Source: Chionis minor (lineage: Eukaryota; Chordata; Aves; Charadriiformes; Chionididae). Taken from it: 64,000 bases of DNA. Under the pieces are notes generated by a model. That model was not told the origin of the DNA. It was given only the letters and a program-made list of their open reading frames with translations, and ran no database searches. The position numbers and the translations under genes are program-made. Shown piece after piece: positions 47,636-61,755 of this stretch. Numbering within the stretch: the stretch's first letter is position 1; every line of letters starts with the position of its first letter. Location: the NCBI GenBank assembly GCA_013398295.1, contig VZSF01007907.1:986712-1050711 (forward strand). Reading direction: 5' to 3'.

Positions 47636-50204
47636 CTGCACAAACACTGGAAGCCCCACCCAAAGGCTCGTGGCCTTAGAGTTCAAATTTAGAACTTTAT
47701 TTTTCATTTAAATGATCCCCTCATTTACAAGGAAGCTGAGTTTCAGACATTTACGTCTACACAAATCTGCAAAAAAGGCTGAGACGACAGTTTTCTGGAT
47801 GCTAATTCCAAAGCCCAACACTCTAGGGAATCCCACTACAGTGCAGGCAGAGGCTGTACATGTGCCAGGAGATTTAAGTACAACACAACCTATTCCCTAT
47901 AGCTGGAGATACATTTCAACTATGCAGTTAGCATTCAGAGGGCTTCCTTTGCAGACGTACCTGCCTTAAGGAAATCTGCCGTTTCCAAGGAGAGCAGACT
48001 ATTGCTCTATCAGATGCAAAGATATCCCTTGCCACTGCCCCTGCCTTCGACATCAAGAATCTTGCAGCAGCTCTTGCGCGATTAACAGAGCCATGAAGCA
48101 ATGGCTGGTCTTAAGGCTGCCTTAATTAACCCCGATTCCCCTCACCGCTTCTTTTACCTTTGTGATCCGAAGATCTGAGAAAGCTCTTCCAATTCCCTTC
48201 CACACCTTCAGAAGTCGCTTCAAAAAGTGGCAGCTGGTAGTGTCACTCTCCTCAAATTAATCTAAGTAGCTTCATGGGGGTATCCATCGCTCAGTCTTGT
48301 GATGCCAGTGGTCTCATTATTGCAGGACTGAAATTCCCACAGTAAAGTGTAATTTTCGGAGGAACCATTCTCAACCTCTGAAGCATCTCTTTCTCTGGCA
48401 AGGACACAAAGCTGCACAATGCGGAGAGAATGGCCTTCCCCCTCTCTGCAATAGTTGCTCAAATAGGAAAAAGCTCATAGACCTCTTTGCCCTCTTCTTA
48501 TCAAAGCAGAAGAGAGCAGGATACATCTTTTCCTCCTTGCACACAGCTGAATGGAGAAAAATCATCAGCTGGATCCACACAGCTCAAACCCACTGCTGAC
48601 AGCAGGAATGTTGTTGTTTTTCTCACCACGAGACAACCACAACCTGGCAGATTAATATGCAGACAATACTTAAACCAAGGAAGCTACAGACCAAGAGGCA
48701 CTTATCTAACTACTTATCATCTGCATCAATAAATATCAGAGGTTATATATCCCCACAACAGACATTTTTTTTTTCCATGAAAAGATTCATGTTACTCGTT
48801 TAGTCACACATTTCTTCAACTTGTTAAATTCTATGAGGCACTCACAGAGATGCATACAAATATGTCATTTATATATCAATAAAGGACTAAGGCAATTACA
48901 GAGTGTTTTAAAATGTTATAGCACATACTGTATTATGTAAGTGAGGAACAATATATCAATCTCTTCTCCTGGTTGAACAGAAATGTAGCATGCGTATAAT
49001 CCAACCATTCATATCTCAGACTAATATTGTAATTACTTTGTCAATTTTTCTCTGCAATATCTTATAGCAGAATGGTATCACACACAACGAATGGTATTGT
49101 ATAGGCATTTATAAACACCAGACTTCAAATATATACATATAGCATGGTTTGGGTAACCATTCTTAACATAAACTGCAGGACATGTATGGGAAAATCACCT
49201 GCGAGATTATCCCGGGGGAAAAGAACTAGAGTACTGCAGACCATTAGATAGGATATACTCATCACCATAATGGCTGTGAAGAAAATGAGGGAAGAGAAGC
49301 TGCCACAGGAGATGCTACAGAAAGAACTCAGTAATACAGTATCTTATATAGCCAAAAGTAAACAAAAAACCCCCGCCCATTGTTCAAAGAATCCTAATTA
49401 AGTTAAAAAATAAAGTGCTTGAAAGTTTGGGAATGTCAGATTTATGGTTGTCTGTACACTTGTTTTTTTCTCCTCGCTGTGCAGCCATCTTCTGTACTAC
49501 ATAAAGATAACCTACCCATCTTGCTACTTTGTTTACACAAAAACACAGAAGAATTATCTCACGTACTTCTTTGTTCACATTTTCAGTGTATGGTTATCAG
49601 TTCCACTGAATTTATTCTGCATTTACTACTAATTGACATGAATGTCTCATATTTACCAATTTAATGATAATCTAAGGACTTTGAGAGATAAGGACAGGAA
49701 AGAAACAAACATAAAAAATACATGCACAATCTCAGAAGCATTTCTTACTTTCTATTTTCTTTTCTGTCTCAAGTGGATTGGAACTGAAGTAGAGAAAGGA
49801 TTTACTAAAGACACTCACTGTTCTGCTAAGATGAATCATTTCACCTCACTCTCAAACCTAATTAGCAATATGTTAGCGGGTGGAGAGAACAGATAACAGG
49901 CATCTAATCTGCCAAATGCTGCATCCACAGAGGCCCATTTATCTAACCTGCATGGTGTTTGGTGAAAATCTGGACAGATTGCTACACCCTTAGAGAAGAC
50001 CACCTTTGTATTCAGACGTGACCTTGCAATTTCTGAAACATCAGGTTTAAATTTCAAGTACTGAATATTTGGGTATAAAATACTGAACTCCGAGATAACA
50101 TGAAAAATTGATTCACAGTGATGCATATTATATTAAAAAAATAATCTCATTGGTTATTTAGGAGGCATTACTATCACCACCTCATGAAGGTGATTAATCT
50201 CTTC
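47636..50204. other. AT-rich non-coding DNA
   Basis: No gene is established. A minus-strand frame at 48262-48462 has an acceptor-like TTGCAG at its start but no recognisable domain. The stretch 48700-49400 is AT-rich and low in complexity. Confidence 0.55.
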
Positions 50205-51145
50205 CAGAAATACTGGGGTTGTAGTTTGGGACCCATTTTATTTCATATTTTAGTTAATGACCTTGGGATGAAAGTAAAGATGCATTAATGCAGTTTGTTG
50301 AGGATACAAAGTCAGGAGGCAGAGTCTTCCTAGAGGAGGAGGAGGATTTGAATGTCCTGTGGGGGGAAATGTATGATCTTGAAGATCCCAGAAACAGAAC
50401 TGGGTTGAATGTAGTAGTCCGAAGGGCACGTGGGACTAATAACAAGAATTCCTGATACATACTGGGAGCTCATTAGTTGGAAATAGCAGCCTATTTTAGT
50501 CAGTCACAGGATGACTATGAGCCACTTAATTGAATCTGACCATGAAAAGGGCAAGGCAAGGTATTTTCGTAAAGAAGGGGGAGTATTCATACCATTGTAT
50601 AGCCTGTACCGAGACCTCATCTAAAGTATTTTGTATCATCCCAGTTAGACATATTAAAAAAAAAAAAAAAAGATTAATTCAAATTCAAACACGTGCTGAA
50701 CAGGACTATTACAGAGATCGAACATAAATTTATCTTATGGGAGGAGACTGGAGGGACTTGGGTTTTTTATGCTGAAAAATGAAGTCCAGGAAGAAAGAGA
50801 ATTGCTTGCAGTAAATGCACTGGGAGCAAAATACTTGTTAAATCGATGAGAGGATGCTCGTGTTAGAACAAATGGGTAGAAACTGGTAATGAATAAACTA
50901 AGGACAGAAACTGGAAGAAGGTTTGTAATCATCATTACAGGAGTGTGGTTCTACAACAACCTTCCAAAAGGAGAGAGTGGGGAAGGAAAATCTAATAGGT
51001 GGAACCTAACCAGTCTGTGAAAAAGACTATGATGCTGCATGCCACGGCAGAGGACTAGATCTGGTGACCTCTAAAGTCCCTTAAAATCCCTTAAAAAAAA
51101 GGGCTCTCTAAAGATCTTTAAAATCCAATGTTTCTATTGGCTTAC
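50205..51145 (+). mobile_element. Ancient CR1-clade LINE remnant
   Basis: This is a decayed non-LTR retrotransposon. At 50229-50264 one frame reads GPILFHILVNDL, the reverse-transcriptase palm motif (family GPxLFNIFVNDL). At 50291-50320 a second frame reads QFVEDTKSGG, matching the FADDTKLGG catalytic-box segment with the first Asp replaced. At 50940-50966 GVWFYNNLP corresponds to the C-terminal EHWNxLP block. The end, GGACTAGATCTGGTGACCTC, then TAAAGTCCC near 51052-51085, matches the CR1-type 3' UTR text ggactagatgacctctagaggtccc. An A16 run at 50656-50671 interrupts the element. Frameshifts and stops are frequent, so the copy is old and inactive. It seems about as diverged as the copy at 33800. 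Edges are approximate. Confidence 0.8.
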
Positions 51146-54100
51146 CTGAAAGCCCTCATGTCTCTGAAGAGCTGTTTGCAGATACAAACACCAGAGACAC
51201 CACAGCTCATACAGTGGTTAGATTTATTTTAAACAGCCTTTTTCATTCTGAACTATATTTATACTTCAAAATAGCCATTTGTAAAACCTTAATGAGCCAC
51301 AATTGCTCAGTCATAATTTTAGTACCCACAGCAGCATTACAGTCACGCAGTTCAAGATCAGATTTGGTGTCACAAGCTATCTACATCTAAAGCATACAAG
51401 TTGGAAGCACTGCATCTAGTGAGCATGTTTGCCTTTTAAATCTGGTATCTTGTTTGCAGCAGCCAGCCTATTTCAGGAAAAACTTAAGACCATAAAAGAG
51501 AAGTCATCTTAACCTGTAAAAGGGAGGGTGCTAATAGCTAGGACAATCACCTCTGGGTATTTATTCTCTATTTAATAAATTGTTTACTAAATAAAGCCTC
51601 TAAATAAACCAAAAGTGAGAGAAAAAAGAAACTCTCCCAAGCATGATATATGATTAGCAATAATTCCATAGTAAATCGTTATCATCAATCTCCTCTTGCC
51701 TAACCAATTACAGCAGGTGTGCTTACAGGCTCTCATAATCCAAGCTAAGCAGTCTATATATAACTAAAATTTGATGAAGGCCTATTTCCAGTACTGTTCC
51801 TTTTTTGTCCCACTAACACGTAATTTTCTATTTTTCTGCTATATAAAAGTTATTCCAGATAAAATATGATATCTCAAGATATAAATAGTTTCACACAATT
51901 GTTAAATGGAGTAATTTGCTCAGTTATGAGTTATAATACGGGAGGGAGAAAGAAACTTCACAACCTCCTCTAATATTAAGATTTCTAAATGAGCGTTTCC
52001 ATAATGTTGACTGAACCTTCTAAGTATTTAAAGATGTGATCAGTTAATATCACAATGTTTAAAAGGCATCAGTTAGTCAATGTTCAAATTCAGAGACCAC
52101 TAGAGAACCGACTGCTCATGTAGAAGAAAATTCATGGCAGCCTAAGTAATTTCGCAAGACACATGGCTCTGCTAAAGAGTTGTTCAAACTGTTGTGCTGT
52201 CTGTACAACACTTACATAAACACAACGAGAGAAGATAAGCACTCAATAATTTAGTTCTGCAACAATATAATTCCTTCTAAAATAGCTTGTTGGAAACACT
52301 CTGATTTTAACTCGTGGAAAGAGCTTGTCATCCCATTATTAAGGCCTGCCAGAATAAATTAAAGACACAAAAGCTGGAGTTCTTAATATTAATCCAAATG
52401 TAAATTTCCAGCAAAATTATTTTCTACTCAAAGAGTAATTCCTTTTTGTTAGAAGAAGATACAGCATTTTTCATACAGCACAAAACACTTTGAGTCCTGT
52501 TTTAAGTGTAAAGTAAAGCTACTCAGTCAAAGCCAGTTGGTACCTCCAGAATGCAAAGTCACGTCACACAGCTTCAGAATATGCTTTGAAGGCACATTTG
52601 GAGCTTTACCTAAAACAGAACTGTGTATGCACATCCCATGACTCTCTTATTGGGAAGGCTAATGTTTCCATTCATCAGAACACCATAAAACTTTTAAAAA
52701 TACTAAATTACTGAACAAATATTAAAAATACAGCTAAATAATATATAATTTCTTGATAGACCAAGCCTTCAAGGACTATCTGAACTCAGGGCATGTGTCT
52801 TTTTCAAAAAAGGAGACAAATCATATCAGCTAAATTTTTTATACAATCCAGTGTCCAATATGAATATTTTTTATATATTAAAAAATCTGCATATATGGTG
52901 AATTTCCATAAAACACATAGGGATGTGTAGATGGCTGTGATTCCAAAGAACCAGGTTCACTTTTAGATAATGAGATCAAATTGTTACATTGGAAAATGTA
53001 CATTTGGATTAACTTTAATAGATTTACTCAACGAGGGAAATGTCAAATACGTGCCCATCTATATAGAATTAAACTGTGAGCTGACAGTAGCAGAGGTTCA
53101 CCCTAAACTCCAAATTACTTTGCAATTGCAAGGGTCGAGTGCTACCCCTATAATCATTACAGTTTTGCCAAACTGTCTTGGCAACTTACGAAAAAAGACA
53201 TAAAATACACTCCCTTGTCAGTGATTGATCAAAATACTAATGGTATTCTACTTATTTATATATAAAAAAATTACTCTGTCTCCTCAGGCAAGTTGAATTT
53301 TATGAAACTGCATTATTACAATGTTATTTTACAGTTGACAATTTACATTAAGGATTCCTTTATATTTAAAGACTACTAAAATCCCAAGTTATTATGTGAA
53401 CAGAGGATATCAAGAAAACTTGTGTCTTCCTGATAGGTCTTATATCCTCCACAACTATTGCCACAATAATCTAATGTCCTGCCAGATGTCCTCCACAACT
53501 GCTCTCTGCTTCAATACAATATCCCAGCATCTCCTCCTCAAACCACCTATCTTAGACCTTTCAGCTTTTTTCCATTTTCTTCCAAATAATTTTGGGCAGG
53601 AGTATCTGCGTGTGCAGATTGGCTCAATATTGAATGTGGGCCAAATTAACTTGAATTTCTCAAGTTTATGTTGCAGATCTTCCCCAAGCAGAAGAGTAGG
53701 GGGAGAAGTGGTGAGAAAAGCTCATTGGCAGCTCTGCTGAACTGCTGATTTTCATGAAACTTGTAAAACAGACTAATGAATGTACAGAGAAGCAGCAAAA
53801 TAGTGTACATCTCATTTAATGAGAAAAATAAATGACACAGTTTAAAATTGTCCAGACCACCTCAAACAAGCAGAAGAATTTCTAAGAATGGTATGCTGTA
53901 TTTATTTTGCCATTTGTGGTCAAAATTACTTAACCCTGATAACTTAATTTACATTTATTTCTTATCTATGTTTTTTTTTTTTCTTCTCATGCCTGAGCTT
54001 TTTTCCCCCATTTTAATTTTAAGGCACAGCAGGATTCCTGTTCTGTTCCTAATAGCTTTCGCTGACAAAAAAACACATGCCCATAATACAATAGCGAAAA

Positions 54101-56109
54101 AATTATAAGCAGAAAGCAACCAAACCAAAGCAAACCAGCACCCAAACACGCACATGTATCAGCTGGGGAATTCTCGTCGACTTCAGCTGCTGCTAGCTTT
54201 TTCTTTGGCAGCTTTCTGTTCCCCTGAAAAGCTCCAACCTCATTTAAAAACTGGCTGAGTTACATTCAGCAATAATTCTACTTTCTGTTAGTTTTACGTG
54301 GCTAATAACAGGATGTTTCCATCCAGATGCCTGGCATCTCTGCAGCGGCTCGAGGCACGACTTTTGATTCACTTGAGGAACTAACTGGTCCTAGAAGATT
54401 CAAGTTCAAGTCCTTAAGGCAGTGATGCCCCAAAGAAATTAAGAGAAGCAAAGAGATACTCCTCTATTACACCACAGCCAAGCAGGCCCTTAAAAGAGCT
54501 TCTAGGTCAGCTGCACTCCAGAAGAGAGGATTTTTCTATAAAGATTCTCCACTGACTCCTCTAGAAACTTTAAGTCCTACTGTTGTGTTTATGCTGTACA
54601 ATATAGCTACAGCAGATCAATTAGTCTAGTCCTTATATTCTGCCACTTGATTACTATACAACTACAGTACACAAAGAGCTGGGAAGTTTATATTGCAGTA
54701 TTACAGACTGATGAACAAAACACAAATAAATGTTTCCATGTGAAATGCATCTATTCCAGTAACAAATTTCATAGTGCATCGTCTACATCAGCCATTTCTC
54801 AGTCAGCCATTATAAAAGCACAAATTTAGATCAACCTGAAACACCTGCACTTGAAATTCTGCATCAGCAGCAAGCTGATAACATGAGGAAAGGAGTTTTT
54901 CGTGTTAATAAACAATGTAATGGAACTGATACAATGTGTGGCTATTGTCCTTTCAAGTTGCTTTGAGAACATCTACATAAATTAAATGCTCCTTTTTTCA
55001 TTATCAAATCTCTGAGGTTATGATATGCTGTATTTTATTAGTTCAGCAGTCTCATTCAAATAGTAGCTATCTAACACGATCCTTGCAATTAGTACCTTAT
55101 GTACATTCTTGAACCAAATTCCTCCTCTGGGATTTAAAGAAAACCCAGGGTCTCATTTGAGTCTCTCTTGTAATTCAGCTACACACTACACTTTTACAGC
55201 TATGCAAATTAGCTTCAAGGAAAACTGTGATGTACAGCAAAGGAAGAGATCTGAAAATTAAAATCCTGCAGGAGAGAAAATATTTAAAATTTCCTTTACA
55301 TTTTTTCTTTTGTTTAGCTAATCCCTAAAGGCATTAGGGCAGCATGTTCCATCTTGAAAGTCCCTGTAGAATCAAGTACTATTGAGCATAACTACAAATG
55401 TGATGCTTTGAGCAGTCAGATAATGGTTTTTAATTGGCTCATCATTGCAGCTTCAGCCCAAAAGCACAAAAATGAATTTAGAACCAATATTAACAGGTGA
55501 TAATTAAATTATAGGGTCTGCATGCTTAATATATTGGAATAAGGCAGATGAAGCAACTAAGACCATTAACTTTAATAATGGAAGTCAGTATCTACCTTAA
55601 GTAGTATTTTATAGCACATTAGCAATGGTTGATTAGTGCTAAATCATAAAGTAAATTTTGTTTTCTTACTAAAGCTTTTTTCACTTATTCTACTCTGTAC
55701 CCATGTATTTAGTGTGCACACTAAACTAAGGATGCCCATTTAAACCATTGGGCAAATGAGCAAAACCCACAAACAAACCAGCTAATTAATTCATTGTGAT
55801 GACTTGAGTACTTTATTTGTTACTTGAGTAAGTTATTTCTTACTCATTAATATTAAAGCATATACAGATTGAACAATGCGTACAGTGGGAAACTGTTTTG
55901 AATCAAATAGTTTTAATGAAAGTGTTCATCATTAAGTCAGCAAGGTCTGTAACCCAGATTTCCCATTCTCCCCTGGTGAAGCAGAACTACCTGGATGTAC
56001 TGTTCTTACTGCTGTAAGAAATGATCTTATGTACAGATTAATCCTACACCTTCTTAGAGCAACAAAACCAAACTTTGATGATGTCTCAGCATCACCTGAA
56101 CTCAACAAA
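51146..56109. other. AT-rich non-coding DNA
   Basis: No gene or repeat family is recognised over about 5 kb. A T12 run lies at 53971-53982. The segment about 55430-55690 is rich in TAATTA-type words and looks like the kind of sequence found in conserved non-coding elements, but conservation cannot be judged from one sequence. Confidence 0.55.
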
Positions 56110-56770
56110 AGTGCTGTTTTCTCTTTTTTCATATTTTCTTCTCCATGCTTTTATGCCTGAGGAAAGAGGAATGCTTTGAATTTTCCTGTCTTCTTTAGCC
56201 GGGCACTCCACTTGTCTTTTTCTCCACCTCCACCCTCTTCTCCATTCATTTACCTTATCTGACACGGCACTACCTCCTCAATCTTGTGAAACTCTGTATC
56301 ATCACCTATTCTGAGTCTCTCGTGACTGCTGCCTCCAAATTCAAGCTTTCATTCTGCTTGCCTTCCAGCTGCTACCTACGCTCTTTTGTCTTTTCTGCAG
56401 TCTATCCTGTCAACTTGTTCTCTCCCTTTCACACCGGTGTGCTAGGGTTCCTTTTTCTACTCCCGTGTTTGCCTCTTCAGCTTGAGCTCAGCCATCAGGT
56501 TCCTCTATTTCCACTCCTACTTACAGAGCGTGAGCTATCGAGTGCTTTAGGAAACTTACTTCTTTTGTGAGACTTTGTGAAGTCTTTCGTTTCTGCTTCT
56601 CTCTTCCTCCTCAAGCTTAATTTTGATCAGCACTTGTACCTTTCATGCTCTTGAGGATTTTCCACATTCAGCCTCCATCGGAAATAACCTTCTTCAAAAC
56701 CTAGCCATTCATTCTGTTACTTTCTTTTCCTGCCTTTTAACTTTTTCTAACATCTTTCATCTGGACGGAC
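56110..56770. other. Pyrimidine-rich (C+T) segment
   Basis: Over roughly 650 bp the plus strand is strongly enriched in C and T. For example, 44 of 60 bases in 56341-56400 are pyrimidines. The sequence is complex, not a simple repeat. A 94-codon plus-strand frame (56286-56570) is rich in Leu, Phe, Ser and Pro only because of this bias, so no gene is called. The origin could be an old insertion or transcription-associated strand bias. Confidence 0.55.
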
Positions 56771-59700
56771 ATACATGAATTCCCTTCCTCCTTATAAAAA
56801 ACAACATAAAAATGGTCCATGAATCTATAGAGTGAGGTAGCTATAAAGTTACTACAAAGCTACCCATTCCCACTAGTGGATCCAGGATCATATATAAATT
56901 AAGCCATGGAGGTGTAACCACTTGTTTAGCCAACTATGTATTAATTCAGAAGCCTGGGTACCTAACTCTTTCAATGAAAGCACCTATTAAGCTTGAGGGA
57001 TTTAAATAATCTTCAGACCATGAACCGCAAGGTTATCACTGGCCCTCAGGGAATATATTCCATAACTCTTTTCAAAGGTGTACGGTTTATTAATACATCC
57101 TCTTAATATTCTAAGTACTAAAGTCAGACTTTATGTAAAATGCAGAAGCCGGAGGTACAGAGATGGGAATGGCACTTCAGAATACGAAAATCAAAATTTC
57201 CAAGCAATTACCTAGAAGTCCAATGTGATCCACGCAAGTTTCTTATGACATCATTGCCACCCTAATGTGACAAATTCCAATGGAGTGCCTTTAAGCAATT
57301 GAACAAAGGTTGAGCAAAGATTAAAGGACTGAACTAAAGACACAATGATTCCTCAAAAAACAATAACTCACTTCAAACTGGAAGTCAAATTTTATATCCA
57401 AACAACATGAAATTGTTGCAACACCTGTGATTTTCACCGAAAACAAAGTAAAACAAACGCTTAATATGCTTGATGCATCTGTGGTGAAGGCTAAAGATAG
57501 ATCTTGAATGAAAATGAAGTTTGTCAGTTATACAACAAAAGTTAGATACACATATGTGTCTGTAACACAGCTCATGGCTATAAATTGGTATACTCACCCA
57601 AATGAATTGTACAGCTAAGGTTTTACCATCTATGAGCCCAGTGATGCTGCCTTATTTTAATGTAGAACATCCTAAGGGAGTGCTCATAATACCTCTGTTT
57701 TGCACCACCATTAATCATATTTATAACACATATTTTGCAGACAATCTATTTTAGGTCTGTGTTAGAAAGATTTACTTTTTTATTGATAATATTTCGTATA
57801 TATCTACATGTAAAGCCACTTGATTTTATTATCATGAGTTCAACTTTATAGGCCTTAAAGGGAGAATAAAATGATAATGAATATATTTCAATAACCTATG
57901 AAAATTATTAAAATATATTCCCTAGAAGTCATGGTACTACAGTTTTAACATCCAATAACTCAGAACCTACCATGAACTGAAAAGAATGTCTTGCAATACC
58001 AGAAAAGAGAATTTTCAGCTCTATTGAATAAGCTTTTAATGGCTCACAAAATATTGGCTCTTACACCGAGTAAGGCAAAATAAGACAAAAGCATTTTAGA
58101 TTATTTTTTTCAAAATGCATATGTGCCGGGGGAAAAAAATGTTTCAGTTTTACAGGGTGATACTTTCACATAACACTGAGTCCACTGAGTCATTCCAAAA
58201 TGAATAGTGACAAGAATGAAGGTGAGGCAGTCAAACATGCATTGTAAATGAAATTTATCTCATGGTTCCACAGTCCGTCACAAAAATCCCACTGTCAAAC
58301 ACAGAATGTATGCACAAAGCACATCCCATGTGCTGAGTATCCTTCAAAAACACTGCAACACTCAACACTGAGTTGGCACTTGCATCCAACATGCAGAGAA
58401 ACACAGTGGAGAAAATTAATTCTAAAAAAGTATTTACGTATCTTTCAAAATGAACCAGCGAAAGCTTGGAAACAATGTTCATTGAAGAACCTCCAGCTAC
58501 TGCTAAAGAAATTCCTTTGAGCTTCCAGCAGCAGGACTGAAAGGTCTTTCAATGAAACTATTCTGTAGTCATTGTACCATTCATACGCAGAGTATCTTAA
58601 ATGCTACCATGGTCTTTTGTGACCTGGTAAGAAATAACAGCATTATGGGGCCAGTAATACTTATGTGAAGTGACAGCAACACAGAACTCACTGAATTCTT
58701 CTGCTGTTTTCATTGATTTTGACAGCAGTGTCATCTATGCTACTGTGAGAGAGACGTATCTAGTTGCTCCATGGCTTTTAAAACACACATTTATTCTCAC
58801 TTTGTAGAAGTCTTAAACACACAATGTTCAACCCAGCATTGCCAACTCCAAGTTGGCAAAAATGATAGAACAATAACATTCATTCAAAATTCCATTTATT
58901 TAACTTTGTTACTCTACTTTGAGCCAGACATTCTTTTGGTTTTCTCCACAACCATAAGAATGAGACATCTTAGTCTTCTTAAACAAAGGTTGAGTTTTTA
59001 ACGTGCCTACAATCTCTTAAAGCACTGTACACACACAAGAAGTATGAGAGTCCCAATGAAACAGAAAGATTTCCCAACATTTTGCATACATGTATACATC
59101 TTCTCAAAAGGAAAAACGGATAATGAAGCTAAATAGTAGCAGAGCTTAAAAAGAAAGACAAAAAAAAAAAAAAGTAAAAAGCTCAGGAGTTGTAGCAAAC
59201 AAGATCAAATCAATAACAACATAAGTGTCAAATAATATGGAGTGAAACGTTGTCACTTCTGAAATCTAGCAAACTGTACTTCCTCTCAAACTCTGTGGCA
59301 ACAGAGTCTCAGGTTGTTCACAAATTCATCTAATTGAATACATTCTTTGGACTTGCTGTTCAGAAAATATGTTTTTAATTCAGAGTCAGCTCTGGTGAAA
59401 TACCACATTCAGAATTCCTGTTTCAGCTGTGCGCGGAGCTCACAAAAACGGGAAGAGCCCAGGCAGAGCTCTGTTTGCACAGAAGCAACCCTGAGCAGAG
59501 GCAAGATTTGGCCACTCGTGAAAACAGAATGTGGGATACTCCATTTGCCTTTGCAGGGGAACAAGGAGTGGCTACTCATCAGTTCCAAAAGCCCTTTATT
59601 TTTGACCTCTTTATTGCAGATTCCTCTTCACAGGATCTTCCATGCAACACTGCAAGGAATCCAGAGAGATCCCAAATCTCCCGCCCAGCAAATGCTGGAG

Positions 59701-60012
59701 CAAACGGAGCAGGGAAGAGTGAGGATCTACAAGGAGATCAGAGTAGCTTAGAGAAGAAGAGCTAAATGATATATTTAGATAAACGGTTCACAGATAAAGT
59801 ATCACAGAAGGAATTCAAGGCTACGTGTCTCACTGGCTTTGGTTGAATCAATGGATCTTGCTGTACACAGCAAATGATTTCCTCTGTGCAGCTTTTTACT
59901 TTGGCTCTTAATAACCTGAGACTCATATTCCTCTTCTATTATTACCTAATATTACCGTTATTGATTTATATAGCACTGCCAGACAGAGAATTTAACAGAC
60001 AGAGCTGATTTC
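56771..60012. other. AT-rich non-coding DNA
   Basis: No gene is established. The section 59347-59765 is less AT-rich and carries two overlapping long frames (134 and 96 codons) on the same strand. That points to a local shortage of stops more than to a gene. An A14 run lies at 59160-59173. Confidence 0.55.
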
Positions 60013-60028
60013 AATAAAAGCTTTTATT
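60013..60028. promoter_or_regulatory. Palindrome with AATAAA on both strands
   Basis: AATAAAAGCTTTTATT is a perfect 16-bp palindrome, so the canonical polyadenylation hexamer AATAAA is present on both strands at one spot. It could serve convergent transcripts. No upstream coding sequence is established on either side, and AATAAA is common in AT-rich DNA. Confidence 0.3.
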
Positions 60029-60490
60029 AAAATGACAGTATACAATTATAAAATAAAATTGAAGTTTTAATTTTAAAACATTAAACAAATGGAAAAAGAA
60101 GAATTCATATTTATAAAAAAAAGGAGATTGCAGTTAATATGCAAAGCCTTTTACAAATCATTACACTCAGAAGTTTAGAAATGGAGAATCCCTGGCAGCA
60201 AAATGTGTGAAGACAGAATGTTTATTTATTAGTGTTATTTTTAAAAGGATGTTCCAAGTCAAACGCGACAGCTTGTTTACAGTGGGGTTCTGCCCAAGGG
60301 TGGCTTAAAAGATATTAAACAGGCATACAACCAGAATATCATGTTACCGTACAAGATACAAGTTTGCCTGTGGCTTGATTTTACCGTGACTGCTTTAGCA
60401 ATTTCTTATTTATTTTTCAGGAAGCACTAGTCTATTCTAGCTTCCCCTCCCTCCAAAAAGAAAAAGAAATGCAAGACAAAACTCTTCAAG

Positions 60491-60516
60491 TGTATATATG
60501 TGTGTATATATATATA
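60491..60516. repeat. Short TG/TA dinucleotide repeat
   Basis: An alternating TGTATATATGTGTGTATATA-type tract of about 26 bp. It is simple and likely polymorphic, with no other significance seen. Confidence 0.85.
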
Positions 60517-61755
60517 AAAATAGATAAATCTACAATCAATAGAACTATACACACATTTCTATATGAATGAACTAATGGGATGAAGCACAGAATCCATGCC
60601 AAATGTTGCTGCTGCTTCCAGGTGTTAGCTTTTTTTCACAGAACATTCACTTTCTCATAGCTGTAATAATTTTAGAGAAAAACCAAACTTTGAACATCTT
60701 TCCTGATTTTCAAAACGCGTCTTAAAAGGATGGGAATTTAATTATAAAATAGTTTGAGTGTTTGTTTGGGAGCCTCTCCACCACACAGCTTTGGAAGAAA
60801 CATCTTTGAGAAGAGATGAATTTCCAGCAGGCAATTTTTTTTGTAACATCCTACAGATGAGAGTTACTTTGGAAATACTGCAGGTCTCTTCTTTCTGAGG
60901 CTAGCAACACCAAGTTGGAAACGGAGCGCGCTAATGGGAAACTGCCATGCCAAACCTGACAGAATTACTTTATTTTAGAAAAGCTTGTCTTTAAGGAATA
61001 TTTAAGTCATCACAGAAATATTTCCCCTATTTTACCAAAACAAGGCTTTCTTCAGAGCTCTAACACTTAAGATTCTCAAACAGGATAAATAAAAATGAAT
61101 TTGTGGAAGATACCTCCCTGACCCCAGGACCTCCAAACTGTCCTCAACTTTAGATTATTTTAGAGCTGCAGCTTCTAAGCAAGTGTTTGTCTGAGCAGAG
61201 CTTACTAGAGGCTGATTATTAGAATTCCACAATATTTCCCTAGCACTATGAATGCTTCATCCCAACAACATGCCACATGCTGCTTGCTGAATCTTTAGGC
61301 AAGACACAGGCAAAATATTATGGCACAGTGGATAAGTTTAATATTAGTATTTCCTAATTTTTTGATGCAAAATCAAGATTCGCATCATGTATATGATGTT
61401 ATATCAATTGAAACATGCGCCAGGTAATTTTTGTGTGCATATATGCTCCACACAACGTTCACTACAACATTCAAAATAGGCTGGTCTACAGAAGAGAAAA
61501 AGGGGAAAGGAAATTGTATATCATAACTTCTAAACCATCACACTAGGATTTCCTCTTTTACTACTGCATATGTCTATGGAAATACCGGACGTAATGATGC
61601 AGAACAGAAATTCCTGTAGGGCTTGAAAATAAAATACATATATGAAGCCACAGATAGTGCAGATTATATTAAAAGATAGGCAATAATGAAATCTTTGTAT
61701 ATAAGAACTGAACAAACCTTTTCTACAAAATTTTGCCCTAAATTAGTTTTTAATC

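Noticed and set aside
48262..48462. 66-codon minus-strand frame with TTGCAG acceptor
   Set aside because: An overlapping frame is also open, no domain is recognised, and the length is within chance.
59347..59765. Two overlapping plus-strand frames (134 and 96 codons)
   Set aside because: Two frames are open over the same DNA because it is locally stop-poor. Neither has a motif or splice support.
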